In this document: positions 35,935-40,429 of the stretch, in pieces | How positions within the stretch are numbered: the stretch's first letter is position 1 | How the letters are laid out: each line of letters opens with the position of its first letter | NCBI GenBank assembly: GCA_031082185.1 | Contig: JAVHLI010000017.1 | Location: 1-40,429, forward strand | Source: a bacterium | Lineage (GTDB): Bacteria > Sysuimicrobiota > Sysuimicrobiia > Sysuimicrobiales > Humicultoraceae | Direction: 5' to 3' | Length of the DNA stretch: 40,429 nucleotides | Made by a program: the position numbers and the translations under genes | The notes under the pieces: model-generated | The model's database searches: none | Told to the model about the DNA's origin: nothing | What the model saw: the letters and a program-made list of their open reading frames with translations, nothing else

Positions 35935-36491
35935 TGGCGGTCACCTCCTGCTGCCTGGGGCCGTTCGATACGCGCGGTCACCTGGAACTTCACGACGTCC
36001 CTGGTTCCAACGCGCTCGAGCTGGACAACGGTGAGATCCACCTCGCGGAAGAGCCGCCCGGTGCTCAGGTTGTCCATCAGCTGCGCCACGGCATAGTAGG
36101 ACATCGCCATGCCCTCAATGCTGAGAGAAGAAGGCTCGGGCACGCTCAGCGAGGTCACCCAGGCATCCTTGGGAATCAGCAGGCGGAACTCGTTCAGGAT
36201 CGAAGCGGCGGGAAGCTGCTGCTTCAGCAGGTCCACAATGACCGACTCTTTCTCGCGCATCGCCTTGATCCGCCGGTCGAGCTCGAGCACGCGATCCACC
36301 TGCGGCTGGAGCTCGGCGATCTCCCTGTTGGCCGCGGCCACATCCGCCGCCACCCCGGCGTTGCGCTGATTCATCCAGACCGCGGCCACGATCAGCACCA
36401 CGGCCACTGCCAGGGGCAGACCAACTTCAATAACCCGCCGGCTCGGCAGGCGGCGACGAGGTACGCGCGGCAGCAGGTTGATGCGGATCAA
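35931..36491 (-). CDS. pilN: Type IV pilus inner-membrane alignment protein PilN
   Basis: A 186-residue bitopic protein. The N-terminal INLLP motif (RINLLPRVPRRR) is the segment that docks into PilM; a helix (VGLPLAVAVVLIVAAVWM), a coiled coil (about 45-95) and the periplasmic domain (LLIPKDAWVTSLSVPEPSSLSIEG, YYAVAQLMDNLS) follow. The start overlaps the pilM stop by 4 bases. Confidence 0.94.
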   Translation of the reverse strand: MIRINLLPRVPRRRLPSRRVIEVGLPLAVAVVLIVAAVWMNQRNAGVAADVAAANREIAELQPQVDRVLELDRRIKAMREKESVIVDLLKQQLPAASILNEFRLLIPKDAWVTSLSVPEPSSLSIEGMAMSYYAVAQLMDNLSTGRLFREVDLTVVQLERVGTRDVVKFQVTARIERPQAAGGDRQ

Positions 36492-37576
36492 CTGACATCA
36501 CCTCCCCGCATGGCGAGTCCTACAGCGACGGCCATCGTGGGCCCGACGGCCGCGAGCCGATCGGCCGGGTGCGTCTGGGGGTTCACCTTGAGTTGCGCGA
36601 ACGGGGAAACCACCGAGGTGGCCAGGCCGAGTTCCGATGCAATCGTGCGATCGAGGTTCCGGAGCCGGGCCAGCCCGCCGGCCAGCAGTATCTGGTTCAC
36701 CACGACGGACCGGGATCGGGTCTGGTAGTAGTCCAGCGAGCGCCGGATCTCGGTGACCAGGTCTCCGATGTGAGGCGCGACCACGTCGTAGAGGCGCTCC
36801 GCCGTGTGGTCGGCGGCCGCGCCCTCCTCCAGGACCTCGCCCTTCTCCTCCACCAAGCTCCGCGCGGTCGCCTCGTCCACGTCCATCGCCTCCCGGACGG
36901 CGTTGAGCAGAACCGCGCCACCGATCGGGATGTTTCGGGTGAACCGCAGGCGCGGCCCCTCGGTGATCAGGATGTCGGAGGCCTCGGAACCAAAATCCAC
37001 GATGGCAATGGTCTGCGCCTCAGCCGTCGAGGGCCCCACCGCGGACCTCAGCAGGGCAAACGACTCAACGTCGAGGATCCGCACCTGCAGTCTGGCCGCA
37101 TCGGCCACGGCGACGATCTTGTCCACGACGTCCTGCCGGGCCGCCACCACGATCACGTCCAGCATCTTGCGGCCGTCCTCGGTGGCCTCTCCCAGCACCT
37201 GGTAGTCCATGTAGACTTCCTTGATGTTGTACGGGAGGTAGCGCTCGGCCTCGTAGCGAACCGCCGCGGCCAGCTCGGTCTTGGTCATGGGCGGCACGCG
37301 GACCTCGCGGACAGTAACGACCTGCCCGCCCACCCCCATGACTACCCGGTCCGTCTTTATCCCGGTGCGATCCAGCAGCGCCCGGATGTGGCTGCCCAGC
37401 TCTTCGGGCGCCACCGGTACGCCGTCGTGCATCGCCGCCGGCGGACCCGGTGTGGATCCCATCCTTACCAGGCGGAATCCGCCGCGGTAGGAACCGGCGA
37501 GCTCGACGACCTTGAGCGCGTCGCTGCCGATGTCAATGCCCACGTGCGCCTGCGGGGTTGATGAGAAAAGGCCCAT
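36488..37576 (-). CDS. pilM: Type IV pilus actin-like assembly protein PilM
   Basis: A 362-residue cytoplasmic ATPase of the actin/FtsA fold. Nucleotide-site blocks are HVGIDIGSDALKVVEL (phosphate 1), TIAIVDFGSEASDILI (phosphate 2) and NQILLAGGLARLRNLD (adenosine). The AVRYEAERYLPYNIKEVYMDYQ segment is typical of PilM subdomain 1C. ATG 37576 is used because the family begins just before the first motif; the 20-codon-longer frame (37636) has no support and GTG 37591 is a minor alternative. The 129-base gap upstream (37577-37705) shows no supported gene. Confidence 0.93.
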   Translation of the reverse strand: MGLFSSTPQAHVGIDIGSDALKVVELAGSYRGGFRLVRMGSTPGPPAAMHDGVPVAPEELGSHIRALLDRTGIKTDRVVMGVGGQVVTVREVRVPPMTKTELAAAVRYEAERYLPYNIKEVYMDYQVLGEATEDGRKMLDVIVVAARQDVVDKIVAVADAARLQVRILDVESFALLRSAVGPSTAEAQTIAIVDFGSEASDILITEGPRLRFTRNIPIGGAVLLNAVREAMDVDEATARSLVEEKGEVLEEGAAADHTAERLYDVVAPHIGDLVTEIRRSLDYYQTRSRSVVVNQILLAGGLARLRNLDRTIASELGLATSVVSPFAQLKVNPQTHPADRLAAVGPTMAVAVGLAMRGGDVS

Positions 37577-37705
37577 CGGCGTCTCGGCCACCCTTCTAGT
37601 GCTGCGTGACCGGTCCCCGGCGCGGACCTCACGCACGACACATCCTATCGAGAGTTCGGGCTCCGCGGTGAAAACCCTGCTCCGCGTTGGGCGAATGCCT
37701 ACGAT

Positions 37706-38230
37706 CTACGGACAGGCGTCCAGGATCTCGGCCCGTCCCATCACTTCCACGCGGATCCAGCGCTCCTGACCGCTGGGCGTCCGCAGGCAGACGGATCCGG
37801 CGTTGCTGTTGCCCATCGGGCTGAACGTCAGCGCTTCGCTGGGAAACGTCGTGCTGACCAGGTTGACGGCGTGCGGCATCCGCCGTGAGACTGTGTCGGC
37901 GGAGTCCTCCTTGACCACAGGGGCTGCCGACCAGGCCAGATCGTTCGTACACTGGTTGCCCCCGCCGGCGGGCGCCGCGGTCACGGCTCCCTCATAACGG
38001 TAGATGCTGTACGTCTCCCCGGAGGGATCAAAGACGAACCGGTAACAGGTCCGCTCGGTCCTGGCCCGCTGCTCGACCATGCGCATGTCGGAAAGCACCT
38101 TCCGGGCCGCCCCGACAAGCCGCCGGTTGGTGGTCATGCTCATCCCGCCGAACACCAGGGCGAGCAGCAGCCCACCGATTGCGACCGTCACAACCAACTC
38201 AACGAGGGAGAACCCGCGGCGGTCGGTCAC
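37706..38230 (-). CDS. GspH/FimT-like pseudopilin
   Basis: A 174-residue minor (pseudo)pilin. A type III signal, RRGFSLVELVVTVAIGGLLL, gives cleavage before Phe and the Glu5 expected of mature pilins; PilD in the same locus would process it. The body fits FimT/GspH: ARKVLSDMRMVEQRARTERTCYRFVFDP and SEALTFSPMGNS, with paired Cys (TERTCYR, NQCTND and VCLRTP, DACP). GTG 38230 overlaps the next gene's stop by 4 bases (GTGA); the longer frame to 38251 is rejected. Such subunits may prime the pilus tip. Confidence 0.9.
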   Translation of the reverse strand: MTDRRGFSLVELVVTVAIGGLLLALVFGGMSMTTNRRLVGAARKVLSDMRMVEQRARTERTCYRFVFDPSGETYSIYRYEGAVTAAPAGGGNQCTNDLAWSAAPVVKEDSADTVSRRMPHAVNLVSTTFPSEALTFSPMGNSNAGSVCLRTPSGQERWIRVEVMGRAEILDACP

Positions 38231-40194
38231 AGCCCTACCATCTCCTCCCATTGGGGTCGGTCGTAGAGCGGATCGCCGGTGGCGAACACCAGCGCTGGGC
38301 TTGGCCAGCGCACCGCGGCGTAGATGTCCGTCAGCGGGAAGAACGGTGGCGCGACATTGGAGCGCAGCCGCCAGTCATAGGTCATGACGCGCCCGTATCC
38401 GGTAATCGGGTCGAAGCGGCCGAAGCCGCCGAAGGTTCCTTGTATCGTCCCGCCCAGTGAGTAGATGCTTCCCTTGTCCGGCAGCGAGTCAAAACCCTCT
38501 ACCCAGAACATGCCGTTGGGTGCCATCACTACGGCATCCAAATAGAGGTCGTTCGGCGTCTCTGCCCCGACGATGGTAACGTTGCCGGTGACCGAGTAGA
38601 GACCCAGCACGTTGGTCGGGTTGTGCCCGGGCCCGGCCGGCGGCGCCTCGTAGACAATGTGCTGGGTGATGCGGATATCGTTCTCGGCCGCGACCGTGAG
38701 TCGCATGTTCCTGTTCACCGTGCCGTACAGGCCGCCAGGCGCGATTGCACCGCTCGTGTAGAAGACGCCATTGAAGGTACCGGGGCCGTAGGTCCGCGAC
38801 TGCGCCCAGGTGTCTCCACCGCCATAATCCCAGTACAGGGTGATGGCCCTGTCAACAGGGTTAATCACAAGCTTCAGATTCCGCCGCAGCGGATTAGGAT
38901 CGCTTGGGACCGAGAGGCGGATCACCTGCATCCCGCCCTCGCTGGACAGCACCATCTGCTGCACATCCCCCCGCACATAGATACCTCCGCAGGCCGGGGA
39001 TCCGCAGTTGTCCATGACGTAGAGTCCATCTGAGTTCGGCGGTATGCTGAAAAACTCGTCGTCCCAGGTGCGCGCGCGCACCTCGGCGTCGGTGGAGTTC
39101 GAGCCGGTCGGCGACAAACCGATCGAGGTGCGCGAGGGGTTGGCGTTGGTAGGCAGTGCAATCGCCGTTGGACTCACCGCGACGGTGCTGCGGAACACGG
39201 TCCCCGTGGTGTTGTCGCAGGCAGGCGTATTCAGCGTGGCGTTCGGGTTAGCCGACGGAATGGCGATGTTGACAGGCGTGCCGCACTTGAAGAAGCGCAT
39301 TTCGGGGTTGAGCTGCGTTACCGCGTCGTACAGCTCAGGGTTCCCCGCGATCCGTATCTGGTTATTGGAGTGCACCGGCCCCCGGATCTGTGTGCCGGTG
39401 TACAGCCATACGTTGCCGGTGGACAGGAGCATCAACGCCCACCGGGAGTACGAGGCATTCTCGATGACCACCGGCCACCCGTGGTAGGCCCCGCCGCTCA
39501 GCAAGAAGCTGCCCTGCCAGCCTGCGCTCACCGTCGGGAACCAGTTGGCACACCGGTCGGCGTGCTGGCTACCCAGGCAAATCGTGCGCGCCGCGTTGCC
39601 GGATCGTCCAACCGACATGATCGCGTAGTCGAACGCCATGACGAGCTGCTCGGGATTGTTGGGGTCAATCTGGCAGGTGGACGGCCGGCCCGACGGCCGG
39701 ACGGCAATGGTAGCATAGAAATCACCCAGGGCATCGCCCGAGCCCTGGTCGGTCAGCGCAATCCGCGCCGCCTGCGTGCCGATCCGCAGGACCGCGGTCG
39801 CTGGGTCGGGCCGCTCCCAGTCGCTGCTCGCCAGCGCGACGGGATAGGCGTAGTCTGTCAGTATTTGCACCATCTTCAACGTGGGATCCGGCGGGGTTCC
39901 TTCATCGGAGCGGCAGATGTTCCGAACCTTAGCCCTGTCAACCGACGGTTGCTGGATCTGCAGGTCCAGATCCACCGCCAGCCGGTGCCGCAGTTCGGCC
40001 AGTGCCCGGTAGGCGCCGGCCTCGGCCACAGCCAGCGCCTGCTGACCGCGCAGTTGGTCGAATGAGAGCATGCTCTCGCCCATCGTGGCCACCGCCATCG
40101 CGGCCACCACTATGGTGAGGATGAAGACCGCCATCATCACGGTGATGAGGGCTATCCCCCGTTCGGCTCTAAGAACCCTGCGCATGATGCTCAT
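38227..40194 (-). CDS. Large PilX-like minor pilin/tip protein
   Basis: A 655-residue protein that starts with RAERGIALITVMMAVFILT, a PilX-type N-terminus (cleavage site Gly-Ile and a long hydrophobic helix). Ordinary PilX proteins have about 200 residues; here a long exported body follows, rich in Asn, Thr and beta-strand patterns, with eight Cys (for example NICRS, STCQID, TICLGS, DRCANW, PACDN, GSPACGG) that could form disulfides. LWLYTGTQIRGPVHSNNQIRIAG-like text resembles DUF4900-type hosts beside pilin genes. It overlaps the GspH-like gene by 4 bases and follows a cut Thr-rich protein. A surface or adhesin-like role is inference. Confidence 0.8.
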   Translation of the reverse strand: MSIMRRVLRAERGIALITVMMAVFILTIVVAAMAVATMGESMLSFDQLRGQQALAVAEAGAYRALAELRHRLAVDLDLQIQQPSVDRAKVRNICRSDEGTPPDPTLKMVQILTDYAYPVALASSDWERPDPATAVLRIGTQAARIALTDQGSGDALGDFYATIAVRPSGRPSTCQIDPNNPEQLVMAFDYAIMSVGRSGNAARTICLGSQHADRCANWFPTVSAGWQGSFLLSGGAYHGWPVVIENASYSRWALMLLSTGNVWLYTGTQIRGPVHSNNQIRIAGNPELYDAVTQLNPEMRFFKCGTPVNIAIPSANPNATLNTPACDNTTGTVFRSTVAVSPTAIALPTNANPSRTSIGLSPTGSNSTDAEVRARTWDDEFFSIPPNSDGLYVMDNCGSPACGGIYVRGDVQQMVLSSEGGMQVIRLSVPSDPNPLRRNLKLVINPVDRAITLYWDYGGGDTWAQSRTYGPGTFNGVFYTSGAIAPGGLYGTVNRNMRLTVAAENDIRITQHIVYEAPPAGPGHNPTNVLGLYSVTGNVTIVGAETPNDLYLDAVVMAPNGMFWVEGFDSLPDKGSIYSLGGTIQGTFGGFGRFDPITGYGRVMTYDWRLRSNVAPPFFPLTDIYAAVRWPSPALVFATGDPLYDRPQWEEMVGL

Positions 40195-40228
40195 CGCGTC
40201 ATCTCCAGTCCAATCTCATCATCCAGCG

Positions 40229-40429
40229 CTACCTGATGAAGGTCTCCGTAGCGGTGGCCGTCCGGGTCGCGGTGCGCGTGGGCGTCACGGTGGCGGTGGC
40301 CGTCACCGTGGCGGTCGGAGTCACCGTCGCGGTCCGCGTGGCCGTCCGGGTCGCGGTCGGCGTCACCGTCGCGGTCCGGGTGGCCGTCCGGGTGGCCGTC
40401 CGGGTGGCCGTCCGGGTGGCCGTCCGGGT
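40229..40429 (-). CDS. C-terminal end of a Thr/Arg/Ala repeat protein (cut by window edge)
   Basis: The minus-strand frame from the right edge to a TAG at 40229-40231 encodes 66 residues of alternating Thr with Arg, Ala, Val and Pro (TRTATRTATRTA then TVTPTATRTA) ending TATETFIR. Such Thr-rich repeats often close secreted or pilus-associated proteins of Chloroflexi-like bacteria. The 5' part, and so the protein's function, lies outside. It is 34 bases upstream of the PilX-like gene and probably in the same operon. The opposite strand is also open across the whole repeat, but as a Val/Ala/Arg pattern with no ribosome site. Confidence 0.6.
   Translation of the reverse strand, partial: TRTATRTATRTATRTATRTATVTPTATRTATRTATVTPTATVTATATVTPTRTATRTATATETFIR
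40381..40428. repeat. 12-base tandem repeat (TGGCCGTCCGGG), four exact copies to the edge
   Basis: Four perfect copies fill 40381-40428 and degenerate 6- and 12-base versions extend back to about 40246. The unit is a multiple of three, so copy number changes would keep the Thr-rich frame open. There are no unique spacers. Confidence 0.9.

Noticed and set aside
37641-37660. A promoter upstream of pilM based on TAGGAT on the minus strand
   Set aside because: No -35 at a usable distance and no extended -10, so I could not support it.
40246-40429. CRISPR array
   Set aside because: The units are 6-12 bases, contiguous, without unique spacers, and they fit a coding frame.

Overview
The window is one strand-biased stretch of a GC-rich bacterial chromosome. 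Almost every gene lies on the minus strand; only rpmB and one secreted-protein gene are on the plus strand. No rRNA, tRNA, CRISPR array, insertion sequence or prophage gene is visible. No gene-free stretch exceeds about 165 bases; the longest are 32513-32673 and 27367-27509. The order efp/Xaa-Pro peptidase, nusB, ispA, tlyA, nadK, recN, pyrG, xerD, deoB, punA, pdp resembles that of Firmicutes and related Terrabacteria, although xseA/xseB, dxs, argR and any sporulation genes are absent from it. A type IV pilus secretin (PilQ) and PilP imply an outer membrane. I infer a deep-branching diderm Terrabacteria lineage (for example the Sysuimicrobiota/CSP1-3 or Armatimonadota neighbourhood). A tRNA thiolation pair (TtuA/TtuB) next to TrmI suggests thermophily or thermophilic ancestry. 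The taxonomic placement is inference only.

Layout, left to right. 1-2252: recG (cut by the window edge, minus) divergent from rpmB (plus). 2277-5971: a HypE-like AIR-synthase protein coupled to an ECF-type S component, then a sugar oxidoreductase/aminotransferase pair. 6069-8781: a START-like protein, a 7Fe-type ferredoxin, trmI, ttuA and ttuB, mostly with stop/start overlaps. 8778-16680: a two-subunit B12-dependent acyl-CoA mutase, a membrane Fe-S ETF:quinone reductase, ETF alpha and beta, an acyl-CoA dehydrogenase and a 3-hydroxyacyl-CoA dehydrogenase. 16731-21002: nucleoside salvage (pyrimidine and purine nucleoside phosphorylases, phosphopentomutase) with xerD. 20999-28070: pyrG, recN, nadK, tlyA, ispA, nusB and efp. 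28067-29674: an Xaa-Pro peptidase and a small lipoprotein. 29736-40429: a type IV pilus locus (pilQ, pilP, pilD, pilO, pilN, pilM, pseudopilins), a degenerate GGDEF protein, and the end of a Thr-rich repetitive protein cut by the window edge.

How the genes may work together. In the fatty-acid module, the mutase large subunit has Gln where methylmalonyl-CoA mutases have the substrate-binding Arg. I therefore read it as an isobutyryl-CoA-type mutase that would feed n-butyryl-CoA to the acyl-CoA dehydrogenase, with electrons passing through ETF and the membrane Fe-S protein to quinone, and 3-hydroxybutyryl-CoA to the dehydrogenase. TrmI (m1A58), TtuA and TtuB (2-thiolation of T54) act on the same tRNA T-loop. 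PilM/N/O/P/Q and PilD form an almost complete pilus alignment, secretion and processing set; the motor ATPases and main pilin are not in the window.
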